A stretch of DNA of 64,000 bases from Mactra quadrangularis (Eukaryota; Mollusca; Bivalvia; Venerida; Mactridae). Location of the stretch: positions 34,610,887 to 34,674,886 of the forward strand of contig CM046299.1 in assembly GCA_025267735.1 (NCBI GenBank), written 5' to 3'. Below the pieces are notes generated by a model. The model had not been told where the DNA came from, did no database searches, and saw only the letters and a program-made list of their open reading frames with translations. The position numbers were made by a program, and so were the translations under genes. Below, piece by piece: positions 10,689 to 25,600 of the stretch (position 1 is the first letter of the stretch; each line of letters begins with the position of its first letter).

Positions 10689-13600
10689 CTACAATATAGT
10701 TCAAATTTCTTTATACACAAACACTTGTTTATCAAGCAAAAATTCACCAACAAAATAAAACTACAGAACAAGTCATTATATAAATTTCAAACCACACAAA
10801 TCAAGTTTCAATACTGCACATAGGGACAAAATGAACATGCATACAATGGTCATATGACTAGATTGTGCTCTAGACAAATAGAAGGGAATACCATCTACAT
10901 AAGAAACAACTACATGTTACTAGATTAGGTGACATAACAATGGTAATGTCCATGGTCCTTCTTACCACTGATTCTAAATCATGTAGGGCAGTTGTCAGTC
11001 ACTGACTGAAGAATGCACTCAGTAATTGGTTGACAGCTAAATCCAGAGATTTAGCCTTTCTAGGTATTGCATTAAATCTAACCTATACAGGAGCAGTCGA
11101 CTATTCAAGGTGTTCGTGAAAACAACAGCAAACAACCAGTCAAATTCATGCTAGTTATTGTAACCGGATAAAAATCCATGGTCCGAACTGAGATTCGAAC
11201 CCACGACCTCTCGATTTGTAAGCGGACACTCTACCATGTCGCCATAAAAGCTAGCTTGAAGGCAAGGTAGTACAAGTGCCGTATTATACCTCTGCTACAC
11301 ACACCCCCTCCATAACAGAATTCGTCCTCGAATTCTTGGAGCTTGATTGTCTGTGGGACTATCTAAGGGTGCAATCAAACAATTCCAAATGGGTTATTTA
11401 CGTTGGGCGCCAAATCGAACTGAGATTCAAACCCATGACCTCTCGAGTGGTATGCGGACACTCTATCATGTTGCCATAAAAGCTAGCTTGAAGGCAAGTA
11501 GTACAAGTGCTGTATTATACCTCTGCTACATTATGCAACTTGGTATTTGACCTCCAATAATATACCTGTAGACATGTGTGAAGTTTCAAGTGAATCCCTG
11601 CAGTAGTATCAAAGATATAAAAATGTTGCACCAAAAAACTTAACCAAGAAATTTCCAAGTATAAAAGGGCCATAATCCAGTCAAAAGTCATGTTAGAGTT
11701 TTGCAACTTAGTATTAGACCTCCATTAATAATCCGGTAGACATGTGTGAAGTTTTAAGTGAATCCCTTGAGTAGTTTCAAAGATATAAAAATGTTGCAAT
11801 AAAAAACTTAACCAAGAAGTGTTTGCCGATGCCAAAGCCACCGCACAACTGAGTAGGATAGACCCACTTTTCTCCAAATAGTCAAGCTAAAAAAGGATAA
11901 AACAAAATTAGGATAAGGCAATAAATTGTGTTAAGATCAAACAGTTTGGTGACTTAAGTGGGTTTAGTAAATATCAACTCACCTTTTTATGATGGCTTCT
12001 TGTAATTGTAGAAACTTTAATTGTTGAGTATCTTGATCATATTCTATAAATATATACATCATACATCATGAATATATACAATAAACCATCTGTTCAGTGA
12101 CATAGCAATGTAACAGAACATTGTATAAAATATGATAAAACAAGAATTCTAGAAATCTCTTGTGATCCATGATGAGATTTAAAGTTTATTCATTAAAGGG
12201 TGTATGTCTGTATCTTTTAATTTTACAACTAACAAAATTACTGTAATGATAATAATAATAATAATAACTATCAGATTGAATTTGTATTGTGTTAAAATCA
12301 ATTATGTAGTGTAAATCGTAACATAAGTTGTTAGAAATAGAAAATGTTCGGTTTCTTATAGCTTTATTTGTAAGCAACTTAGAAAACAAAAATTGTCAAA
12401 GAGATTGACTGAATAAGTTGATTACTTGATACATCGAGTCAGACAATAAGTGTTATAGAGGCTGCTAAAACTTTAGTGTATATATATACTATATAATGCC
12501 CTCATCATGTTATGCATGGTGTTAAAGGTTGATTCAGACATAAAACAAACTAAAACAAACTGTATAAAAGATCTTGACTAGAACCTTGTGACTGAAATTG
12601 TAATTAAATGGATTGTATCGATATTCCAAATTGCTAATGGATATCAGATCGTCTGTCAAGAGTTGACTATATATAGATATCACGATTTCCGATGAAGGCC
12701 CTACAGTAAAAGCATGCTCATAATATTGTTAAATTCTACGCAGGAAATCATAATAATTTTTGGGTTAGCAAAGCATAAATAAGAATTTGATGGTCAACTA
12801 TTTGTATTAATTCACAAACATGTATTTTTACAAAAAAATTTGTACTGTTATCACATGGATGCAAGACCAATTTATTATTATGCTATTTTGAAATTTATGT
12901 GACTTATTCTGTCAGTTATAGACATACACCTTTTAAACAGGAGACTTGATTAATATTGTAACTGTAATTGTAACTTCATGAAGAAAAGTAGAATTTCTGC
13001 AAATTATTACTGTTCCTTGATGCATATTAATGTTGTTACAGGGATTTCATAAGTATCCTATGATAAGTAATGGATGATACTTCTTCGCTTTTTGATTCAG
13101 ATTGTTTAAGACCTGTTGATACATTTTTTATTATTCTTTGTCCAATTTTGTAGACTTAAATCATATCATTCAAAAATTTTATCAGTAAAGTACCACATTA
13201 AGCTGATTCATATAAAGTATTGTATCTCTTTCTTTTTAGGTTAAAGACAAGTAAAAACATGAACAATACTAAGTGAAAGAATGTGTTCATTTAGTAAATT
13301 ATTACAAGTATATATACCTTGAAATAGTGACCCAGAAGGTTCCAAACAACTTATATTTAAGGGTACAAATATAGGTCCTCTTAAGGGGTCACTATCAGGT
13401 GCTGTAGGAAGAGCAAAGGGATCAATAGGTACTGGCAATAAATGAAAACCACACGCTGCTGCTTTACGTCCCCAGTTTGCTATCTATAATAAACAAGTTT
13501 AACAATACTAAAAATTTGTTGCAAATATCAATAACATTCTCTATTGACAGTACAGAAAATGTAATACTAAGACAAAACAGAAAATATTTAAAAACACACG

Positions 13601-16600
13601 CAATTATTTCATATGCTGACTGCTTAAAATTTCAAACCTTTGGTTTTTTACAACTGTGTTTCTAGTGTGGCCATATTTTGTTATGTTTATGTGTATATGT
13701 GATTGTATTAATTATAGACATCTGATTAAAAACTTAACACAATTAAATCCTGTAGTATTTGTTTTTATTATATATTGAACTTTTGATTCAACACCTTTCA
13801 TTTCAATGTAAGATCAAATTCTAAATCATCTACAGACGATCAACCTCTACAGTGCTATTAGTGACAATTGATATCCCAATTGTACAAGTAAGGTAAAGAC
13901 AATGCACACTTGTGTGTTACAGTAAAAGCTGAGGATAATACACATCACCAGCAGTCCAGCACTGACAATACTGTCTAGTTTTCTCCAATGTCCAGTTATC
14001 TCAATGTGAAATATAACATAGACATATTTTCTGGACCAAACAATTTGTGCAGTTTTCTAAATTTTCCACAACATGCCATGTTCTAGCACATACATCATGT
14101 AAAATCTGAAAGAATGTTGATTTTGTCCAACATTAAAATTAGTCAAACCTGAAACTTACTATGAAAATCATTTTCACAAAGGAAATTAAATCATTGTAAA
14201 ATGCACATGGTTAAAACACTTGGTGCTAAGCAAAAGTTGAGTAGTATATACACACAGAAAATGTTATGATAAATATTATATCAATTATTACCAAATCTCC
14301 AAGGATACAACCAGTAGAAACCATCCATTGTACTTGAAGTTCAAATGCACAAAAAGGACTATAGTAAGCATGATAACGAGCTGTAGCCCATTCTGGACGA
14401 TCACCTTTATTTTGTGGATCCACATCAACATTTACATACTTGTGTATTAATGTGGCTGAAATATACAAGTCATGTACATTGTCATATATATAAAGTATAA
14501 CTTGGTGAAGTAACTTGATACTGTACCGCTACATGAGGCTATAATACATTGCTTGGTAATAGTTTAGCCTAGAATAAATTTGAAAATCACTTAAAATTGT
14601 TTAGGAAATATTCCTTGCACTTAATCAAATAAATAAAGATCATTATTGAACTAGATCATAGTCTAGAACTGATAGTAGTTTATAGATCTAGTTGTAAAGA
14701 TTTGGCATTGAAGTAATGAAACATTTCTGACAAGTTCACACTCAAACCGAGGTCTGTCAGAGTAAAGAAAACAACAATATGATCTTCTGAAATCATTAGA
14801 CCTAGAAGTTTGATGTAAACTATAGGCTAAACTATTACCAAGCAATATTCCAGGACAAGCCATCAAACGTTTTAATATCAACGTAAAAATTGAAGAGGAA
14901 CTATTTCCAAAATAAAAAAGCTGTCAAAACAAGTTTGTCATTGATTTAGCCTAATCAAGTTTACTGTACATGTCAATTAAACAATCTATTATGTGAAACA
15001 TAATTACAAAATGTCACATTTTTCACCACCCCACTACATTGGGATTGTGACGTCATATAAACATTTTTAAATCTATGTATGAAATTCATGTTTCCTTATT
15101 TATTCAGGAAACAATGTTTCAGAAAATGAGACAAACTTGTTTTTGCACAAGCACAGTTGAAATTAATCCAGCTAATGACACCAATATCTGTATTTGTTCA
15201 AATTTTAATCGTCTTTCAGTTTTTCTAAGCCTGTAGTTGTTTTTTATAAAATTTTGTCACCTCAAAATGTCTGAACAATAACAAAAGTAATGAGTTAGAC
15301 AACGAAACTTGCTTGAAACACAGGTATAGTTGAAGTGTACATTTTATTGCACCTCTCTGCAAATGCAATTGCAAGTATATTATAATAATCACATCTGAAA
15401 TAACCTAGTATGTAGTAGCATGTAAGATGACTAGATATATGAACTCACCAGACTGTTGTCCCCATGTTTGACCTGATTTATCTAATCCTGTTTCTACTCT
15501 CCAATCGATATTTGGAACTATTGGACCTTTCATATCACAATCCTCATCATTGTCTAATGTAAACTTGACAAGTGTTGTATCTACGTCTTCAACAGCAACA
15601 TAAGCTACTTCACACCAGTCATTTTGAAACAATGGATTATATGTTAAACCTTGATCTGAAGCAATAATATACACAAACATGTCATGTGGGAATCTGTGTT
15701 TACAGCAGTTGACAACACATCTGTAGAGATATCATAGCAAGAGTTCATTTGATAAGTTACAACAGCAACAATTTAAAAAAAAGTTTGTATAAATAATGGC
15801 AGTTTTAACCTCTAGATTTAAGACACCTACCTCTAAAAGGGGTTTATTTTAACACTATGGCATAATGAAAATAGACTTGTCAAATATGGTAATTCTAGCT
15901 TTTATTATGTCATCATGTCTAAGAAAAAATAAATCCGAAAAAATAGTATGGTTTAATAAATGTCTCAAGGTTTTGTCGACTATGACCTAAGTGGTAAACA
16001 TTTAACTATCTATTTATGGGATCATCCAATCATACACGTAAAACATACCAAACAAACTTAAATAGCTGCGACAGTTCATTAAAATCAGTACAAAAAGATC
16101 AAATAAACCAGAAATGTTTGAGGCACATTATAGATATGGGATAACTGTCACTGTGAAACATGGTGAACCAACAAACAAATCCTGTAAAATATGGGTAATT
16201 GTCACTGCCAAACATGGCTGACCGACAAACAAATCCTGTAAAAAATGGGATAACAGTCACTGCCAAACATGGCTGACCAACAAACCAATCCTGTAAAATA
16301 TGGGTAATTGTCACTGCCAAACATGGCGGACCGACAAACAAATCCTGTAAAATATGGGATAATTGTCACTGTGAAACATGGCAGACAGACAAACAAATCC
16401 TGTAAAAAATGGGATAACGGTCACTGCGAAACATGGCGGACCAACAAACAATTCCTGTAAATTATGGGATAACTGTCACTACGAAACATGGCAGACCAAC
16501 AAACAAATGCTGTAAAAAATAATAAATGTCACTGCCAAACATGTCGGACTGACAAACAAATCCTGTAAAATATGGGATAATTTTCACTGCAAAACATGGT

Positions 16601-19600
16601 GGATCAACAAAAAAACCCTGTAAAATATTGGATAACTGTCACTGCAAAACATGGCAGACCGACAAACAAATCCTGTAAAATATGGGATAACTGTCACTGT
16701 GAAACATGGCAGAACGACAAACAAATCCTGTAAAATATGGGATAACTGTCACTGTGAAACATGGCAGACCGACAAACAAATCCTGTAAAATATTGGATAA
16801 CTGTCACTAGGGCTGCGTATTGTGGCCAAGGTCGTGATACGATACGTTTCGCGATGTATGCCTCGCGATAACGATATTAATCGCGATACGATGTAAATTG
16901 TAAATTTGGTATGAATGCATAGACAAGTTATGATATTTTTATCAAACAATCATAAAATTAAAAAAAGCGATAGCGTGGGTCGCGAAAATGTATGACATAA
17001 CGAAATAATGATTGTAGGAATTTTATTTTTACGAAATGGAACACCACATTATGAATAATAAAATACAAATAACTTTATTTGTTGTAAAATAATGACAAAG
17101 TTGTTTGTTTCTAGTGGAATTTAACGAATTAGTTCATTTAAAAATCAACTAATTATGTCTATTTAAACTGCCACACAACACGCTAATAATTAATAACAAT
17201 TATCAGCTTATCGGCAAACAAAAAAGAAAGTGTTATCTTCCTCAATCAATGTTCACCAAAGTTTGTCACGTGTTTGTTAATTGCAACCGTTTGATTACGT
17301 AATCAATTTTATCGAGCCGTCATATATGTAGCAATTTTTTAGAGGACCCCTTACACATAAGTCATATTGTCTATGATTGTTATAAGCGTGGATAAAAATT
17401 TAATGCGTATTGCGGACTCTCGGCTGAATTTTTAGCGTCCAAATAATAAATTGCTTGTAACTGCAACTTTTATGTTCAATTATCCATTTTTAGTAATATT
17501 TCTTTTGAAATTGCTACCAGACATTCGGTCTTGCGATCCGTATCTTTTTAACGAACAGTCGGCATTTAAGACGGACTCGGTCTTCGGCCCGGTAGCTAAA
17601 TTCGAAGACTGAGGTACCTGTTTAATTTAGCAAAATGGATGTAACGAAACCAAATGGCATAGAATATACGAAAAGTTGTCAAATTCGCGATATAGCCATA
17701 TATTCGGGCCCAATAGACAATTGATATTGTGCCATTTGCGTTCATGAGGGGCTCTAGACTGGACACTTAGTAAATATTGCAATTGCAAGTTAAATTCTAT
17801 AGATACAAATGTATATAGTATATTTTGTTTTAACTGATTTCTTGTAAACTTAAAGACCCTCTGAATCGCGATTTTTTAGGACGCGATTCGATACACCCGT
17901 ATCGGACAGTCGCGAATACGATCTCATGATGCATCGGTGAATCGTTACAGCCCTGTCACTGTGAAACATGGCAGACCGACAAACAAATCCTGTAAAATAT
18001 TAGATAACTGTCACTGTGAAACATGGCGGACCGCCAAACAAATCCTGTAAAATATGGGATAACTGTCACTGTGAAACATGGCAGACCGACTAACAAATCC
18101 TGTAAAATATTGGATAACTGTCACTGTGAAACATGGCGGACCGACAAACAAATCCTGTAAAATATGGGATAATTGTCACTGCGAAACATGGCGGACCGAC
18201 AATTAAATCCTGTAAAATATGGGATAATTGTCACTGCCAAACATGGCGGACCGACAAACAAATCCTGTAAAATATGGGATAACAGTCACTGTGAAACATG
18301 GCGGACAGACAAACAAATCCTGTAAAATATGGGATAACTGTCACTGTGAAACATGGCGGACCCGCAAACAAATCCTGTAAAATATTGGATAACTGTCACT
18401 GTGAAACATGGCGGACCGACAATTAAATCCTGTAAAATATGGGATAATTGTCACTGCCAAACATGGCGGACCGACAATTAAATCCTGTAAAATATGGGAT
18501 AACAGTCACTGTGAAACATGGCGGACAGACAAACAAATCCTGTAAAATATGGGATAACTGTCACTGTGAAACATGGCGGACCCGCAAACAAATCCTGTAA
18601 AATATGGGATAATTGTCACTGCCAAACATGGCGGACCGACAATTAAATCCTGTAAAATATGGGATAATTGTCACTGCCAAACATGGCGGACCGACAATTA
18701 AATCCTGTAAAATATGGGATAACTGTCACTGCCAAACATGGCGGACCAACAAACAAATCCTGTAAAATATTGGATAACTGTCACTGTGAAACATGGCGGA
18801 CAGACAAACAAATCCTGTAAAATATTGGATAACTGTCACTGTGAAACATGGCTGACCAACAAACTAATCCTGTAAAATATGGGATAACTGTCACTGCCAA
18901 ACATGGCAGACCAACAAACCAATCCTGTAAAATATGGGATAACTGTCACTGTGAAACATGGCAGACCAACAAACTAATCCTGTAAAATATTGGATAACTG
19001 TCACTGTGAAACATGGCTGACCAACAAACTAATCCTGTAAAATATGGGATAACTGTCACTGCCAAACATGGCAAACCAATCCTGTCAAATATCATATGGG
19101 ATAACTGTCACTGTGAACATGGCAGACTGACTAACAAATCCTGTATAAAAAAGAAGGGCTGTCAAGATCCACAGGTTTACAGGACCAACTTTCCAGCAAA
19201 AATTTGATTTCACCCGCATAGATTTCAATTCATCAAAATATGTAAAATGTCTGCAGTCCTGTAAGATTTGGTTAGGTCCTGTAAAATTTTGATCTTTACA
19301 GGATCTACTGTCCAGTAATAAACTGTTGAAGTTTGCAATGACTGGGGTAAGCATAACAGATAACAATGACAATTAATTAGCTATAACTTATGTAACATAT
19401 CTAGTTTAATAAACTTTATAAAGCATAAAATCTTACCTGCTAATGATTTGTCTTTAGATACAATTTTAAATATATAAAATCCATAAATCATTTTATGTCT
19501 AGTACTTCCAGATGCATGCATGATACATCCATCATCTAATACTCTCTAAAATATTTAATAATTATGTCAAGTAATGGCTATTTTATAGTCTAATATAGTT

Positions 19601-22600
19601 TAATAGTCTTTTTAGGGCCTTTCAGGGCATTTTTTACATAATTTTGGGCTTTATTTACATGACATAAATCAATGCTTCATTGGGATGCCTCAGACTTTCC
19701 CTTAAATAACTAGTTAAAGCACTTCACTTTAGTGTTCATTCCCGAGTCAAATACAGAATTATATGTAATTAAAAAGATATTAATTTTGTCTCTCATTGCC
19801 CTTGTAAATCAGATTTTGATTATAAACCAACCAAATAGTTTTTTAAACTAAATTTAGGGCCTTCAAAATAGTAATTTAGGGCCAGACAGTGCAAATTTAG
19901 GGCCTTTTCAAGACAACCATTAAAACTTAGGGCCTTTCAAGACTGAACAAACCATGTTACATGTGTTACAGTGCAATGTGGTGTTACTTGATGAAAATAT
20001 TGGATGAAAATATAAATTTTATATTCTTTCTGTCAAAATGAAATCATCTTAGAACTAGAAGATAAATGATGTCATATTGTAGAAATGATGTCACATTATA
20101 TTAGTGTAAAATACCTCAAACAAAACACATGAAAGAATCAGAATATTCATCAATATTGGAATAAGATCTTATTGTTATAAAACTTATTTCAGAAGACAAC
20201 TTTTTCACAAGTGAAAATGCCACAAGTGAAAATAGACTTTCTGACCTCACATACTGGAATAAAAAATCTAAGAATAGTCTCAATAAACTGTACCTGTAAC
20301 ATAGCCATAGCACTTTTAACTCCTTTTACACCTTTAACATGATAGTAACACCAATCTACAACTTCTGCTGATATAAAACATAGTTCTGGTAGACCTTGTT
20401 GCTTAGGTAACATAGGAACACCACATCTGAAGTCAATGACAAAATTAAATGAAAAATAACTGAAATGTCAAAAAACTACAAAATATGTTTTACATGTATG
20501 GTTATTGGTAAAAAAAAACTTGAATTTTTTTTAAGTAAATGGTTACTCACATTTACCAATCAACAACCTTGACCTTTGATCCTAAGGTTGTCATCAGGAC
20601 AGAGTTTTCAGTATAAAGAACCAGCACCCTAGACAATTGACACCAGAGCCTCATAATCAATAGGTCAAATTCTACCAGCAGTCACTGTCGAGTTATTTTC
20701 AGAACAAAGTTCTTCTACATGAAGTCACAGCATCTTTGAATCTGGGGCCTCAGATTCATCATATCCTTGACTTACAGTAAAGATTTGGTGAAATAGCCAT
20801 AGTTGATAAATAGTCTAGACAACATTCTTTCACATGAAGTTCCGACGACCTTCAAATTCAACCCCGGGCCTTTGTATTGATAGGTTGCATCCTTGACCCA
20901 TAGGATATCCACAGTTAAGTTTTGGTGAACCTTGGAACAGCCTTAGTCCAGTTGTAGTCCAGACAAGTATATATCTACTGAAAGACAGATGGACAAACAA
21001 ACTAACCAACTTTCACAAATGTATCTTAGCAAAACAATTATGCCAACACTAGTGGAACTTTTCTATTGCTATTCAAACTGATTTTGCTTTGATGACTTTG
21101 ATTTGAATATGTCTAATTAAATGATGAACACATCTTGCTTGTTATAAACATAGTTGAAAAATATAGAACAAAATGAAATTACTGTTCATCCAACATCCAT
21201 GCTACTATTTTCTCTGATGATGAATTGATGGTTAATACTTCTGCTTCTGGTCTAAAATAATATAAAGTGTTTCTGGTATGAAAATAGTATTTATTAAATG
21301 AATTTACGACTTAACATATAGCAAACATGGAAAAGTTCTATGAGTATAGTAAAATCAGAATGCAGTAGAATTTAAACAAACATACCATTAATCTACAAGA
21401 GTGCCATGATCATCTTAGAAAATTTGCATAAGATATTAAATTTTTACTGGCAGCAACTATATGCATATGTGGTACATGTTAGCTACAAGTCATGGCTATA
21501 CCTGGTCCAAGTAGAATATGACAACAAGATTCTACATCATGATCAAAACAAAGTATACCAAACAACATTTCTTCCACTAGCTATTAAGTAGATTCATGAG
21601 CAACAAGCATCGCTAGGAGACTTGAAATTGTATAAAATGTAATAATACAGTGCTATCCTAAATTACCTTTACACTAAAAAAGCTGGTTTTTGTTTTACAT
21701 TCAATTCAATTTTATAAATAGGTGGATCTAGCCAGGGACAGACTGTCAAGTGCACTGCCATAAAAAAGTAGGGAAAAAGTAGGGCTCCTTTTACTAAAAA
21801 GTAGGGCAAAAGAAGGAATTTTGCAGTTGAAAAGTAGGGATCGTAGGGCTGTTCTCGTACTTTGACTTGGTATAAAATTAGATCAACCCTTTACTAATCA
21901 ATTCCATGTTATTACATGTCTAGACCTTCTACAAAATGGCCTCCCACAGGACTGAAATTTAATGTTTTTAACCTGATTTAGTGAATTGCACTTGAGGAAA
22001 GTTGCCTTAAAATGACCGCTTCTTAGTGCACTTTACCCATCATAAGATGTCATGGGAGTGCTTGATGGGGATGTGTCCTCCTCTGTCACTGGAGTTTGAA
22101 GGAGGTGCAGCGCCCCTTATCACTAGGGCTCTATATCGGTCAGAATGATCGATACGATATTCGTATCGATACAAAATGATCGATATGCAATATATCATAT
22201 GATATTTTAATAATAGATTATCAAAACTGCAAAACAGTGATATTTAGTTCATTTATTTTGTTTGTTGTAACACCACACTACTAAATGCACTGTCTTAATA
22301 ATAATTTAAATGTTTAAGTCTTTGAGGTTTGCATTTTTAAGAAATATTGTTGCATCTTATGAGTCTCATTCTCGTACCCAGAGGCTATTAAGATTCTCGA
22401 GTAAGATCAAGAAGATAGCCTCTGGGTATGAGAATAAGTGGGTCTGTGTCTAGGCATGATATGTCTGCTGACAAGGTGACATGTACGGCCAAGTTTGTTG
22501 TATTGCGTTCTTTGCTTACAGCATTTTTGCAGCATATAGTACACTCTGGTCTGTCCATTTTGTTTTGTACAATATGATAACCCCAAACTTTATTTTTCGG

Positions 22601-25600
22601 AGGCAGCATATTCAAGGGCAAATGTTATGTTGCAGACGAGTTTTTGTGACACGAAAAGTCTGTGTATTAACATCAACATTGCTTAAGTGCGTTCGTTAAT
22701 CGATCGTTTATGTACTTGTGTGCAGGATTTTACATATAATGAAATCATTCTGTTGATGCTTGGTTTTAGTAAGATTTATCTCCAGTAATTCATATTTACA
22801 AGACACTAAACAAAGATAGGCAAAAGGAAAAGCATACTCTTTCAGAACTTCACCTATTAACAAGAATATTGCTTCTGGTCATTAAAGTTCTATTTACATA
22901 TCGGGTCTACCCGAACAAATCCAAGAGACTTCTGGCTCCCAAAATTGATCTGTATTTAAAATACTGATCCTTAATGATTCCCAGACTAATTGAAAACGAA
23001 CGTACATATATATTAGATATTTAAACCGCAACAGTTACTTCCCTTTGATTGAAAAGGGACATGACATAGCGTATCCGATGTAAGACAGTTGTTTAAAGGA
23101 ATGTCAACTTATGATATTGTTCGTCCAAATATTATTACATACTGAATTGGAAGCAGTAGAATGTTGATTTGGTATGCAAAATTTGCAGACCGTGGATTTT
23201 ATTTGTATGACCGTCATTGATTGATATTTTGTTCGATATGGAAACGTTCGATCCGATATATCTATCAAACCTACAATACCGATATTCGATATATATCGTA
23301 TACCGGTGTAGAGCACTACTTATCACCAGAAAAATGTGTCAAAAATGGTGACAAGATAACATATTTCAGTCCCTAAAAATAGTAGTGCCTCCACTTTGGG
23401 AAAATATAACAGAAAGAAATGCAAATACGAGTTACCTTGTACATGTGTATAGAGAAAAGAGTTAAAATTTGCATTTTGGCCATTTTTGCTCGAACAGCTT
23501 TTTCTGAAAGACAATCACACTGATTCAACACTGATTCAAGTTGCATATCTGTCTGTCAATTAGAAATGGAATACTAAGCCCTACATGAAAACATAAAAAA
23601 ATGGTAAATTTTTGCCTCTGTCCTGACCAGCAAAGGGTTCACACCACCTCACCGACATGAAGAGACTATGATTCATTTACCAGCAAAAAAATCATATATA
23701 CATGTATATATATATATATATAATACACATGTATATGCATGTTATTCATGTAAGTAAATAAAACTAGACCTATCACTGAATGTGATCTAACCCCCCCCCC
23801 ACAGGTGGGTTCTAGGAAAATGAGCAGAAATTGTTTTTCATCAAAAGAACACAATTCTGCTAAAAATCAATGAAAGGTAACCAAAATGGGATATGCACAT
23901 ATTTACACGATATCTGGTATATATGTGAAGTAGGAATGAAATAGGGAAGAGAAATTGAGAGGACACATAAAAAGCTACCAACGAACAACCAACAGACAGA
24001 CAAGCTGACTCCTATATGCCCCCAAATTTATTTTTTGGGTGGGGGGGTATAATTAAACTTGCTTTAGTTTGTATATTGTTTGTAACCTTAATAATTAGGT
24101 CCCCCATCACATATTCTAAGGAAAAAATACATGTGTATAATTGTTCATTGCACTTAAATGTCCTAAATCTTTCATTCATGAGTCAACGCCCAGGGTAATT
24201 TTTGTTTATATGTTATTCAGGATAACTTGAGACAAAACAAAACATCTTTTTGACACATGTCAATACGGGTAAATAAAATTATTTAAACATAGCTATTTCC
24301 ATGAAAGCAAATTAACAATTGATGAGAAAATTTCTAAATGTCAAAGTCTAATTTAACCTAGCCCAAGTTCCCCTCTACCAACTAGTTAACATACCTGTTT
24401 GGTATAAATTATATCATACACATACTTAAACTGACATACCTATTTTTGAAAAAAAAATAGAGTCTAAATGCTTTTTGAAAGGGATTCTCTGTAGAGCACA
24501 TGTTCCACGGAAGGGTTTTGCTTCAAGTTAGTAAATCCATGAGTGTGACTTCCATAAACAAAGTTAAGAATTATAACAAATGAAAAATATGCTAATCAAT
24601 TATTGCCATGCTTATACACTTAAACTGTTCAGACAAATATGCATTAAATAAATTTTTGAAAAGCAGGTGTCAGGCAAACAACTTGCTATGTATTGATACA
24701 TAGCAATCAATTAGTTTCTTTGTAGCAGGTGTCATTTCATAGAAACATAGAGATACAAAGTATTAGACTAGCAAAACAGGCCCCTGGAATCAAAACTTAT
24801 CTTATGTTTATTTATTTTTTCTCCTGATGGTCACTGCTTATGTCTTGCACACAAACAATGTAAAAAGAAAACCATGACTGTGTGGTCCCTCAGCAAACAG
24901 CTCCCTACATTAATAAAATTCTTAACTTCTTTTTGCTTGTAGTGACAAGAATTTCTTTCTATTAACACTTGAAATTAGATCCATTCATAATTCCATATCA
25001 ATTTTTTATCATAAGAACAACCATTCTGAACCAGTCTGAATATGCCTCTTCAAAGAGATGGTCTTCAAAATACTGCTATTGACAAAAATATAAATTTACT
25101 TTTTCCATTTTTTCCAAAAATTCACGACAAAAAATTCCAAAAAAAATTTGGACTAGTAGGGCATTTTCAAAAAAAGTAGGAAAAAAGTAGGGAGAGAACG
25201 AAAAAGTAGGGAGAGAATGAAAAAGTAGGAAAAGTAGGGCCCACTTGACAGCCTGTCAGGACCCCCTGAAATTTCCAAAAAATGTACCCTTCCATGACAT
25301 ATATTTTAACTGTAAGCCATTTTTTAAGAAGCATGAAGCAATTTTTCCCTTTGTGCTTGACATAGATTCAACTAATTGTAGTTTTTATTATTAATACGTT
25401 GCTAGCAGTTTATAATGTGGCTGTGGTTCCAAAGTTTGGACCCCTCCATAGATTAAGTTTTTGCCCCCCCCCCAAAAAAAAATCCTGGATCCACCCCTGT
25501 TACATGAGATAAGGCACTGGGCAATTTATAGTATATTGTAATATTTGAAAGGGGATTAACTGAGGGACTAAAAGCCAAGTGATGTTCAATTCAAGGGCAG

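Larger units (their letters stand above)
21720..25499. mobile_element. Outer MITE split by nested elements
   Basis: Left end AGGTGGATCTAGCCAGG and right end CCTGGATCCACCCCTG are inverted relatives. The right half (25260-25499) carries the CCCCCTGAAATTTCC and poly-C/poly-A part. The two halves are separated by the element at 21739-25255. Confidence 0.6.

Noticed and set aside
10623..10823. Plus-strand 66-codon frame
   Set aside because: Antisense shadow of the last DEPDC5 exon.
16099..19207. Repeated short frames such as [17 protein letters not shown]
   Set aside because: Products of the 55-base minisatellite.
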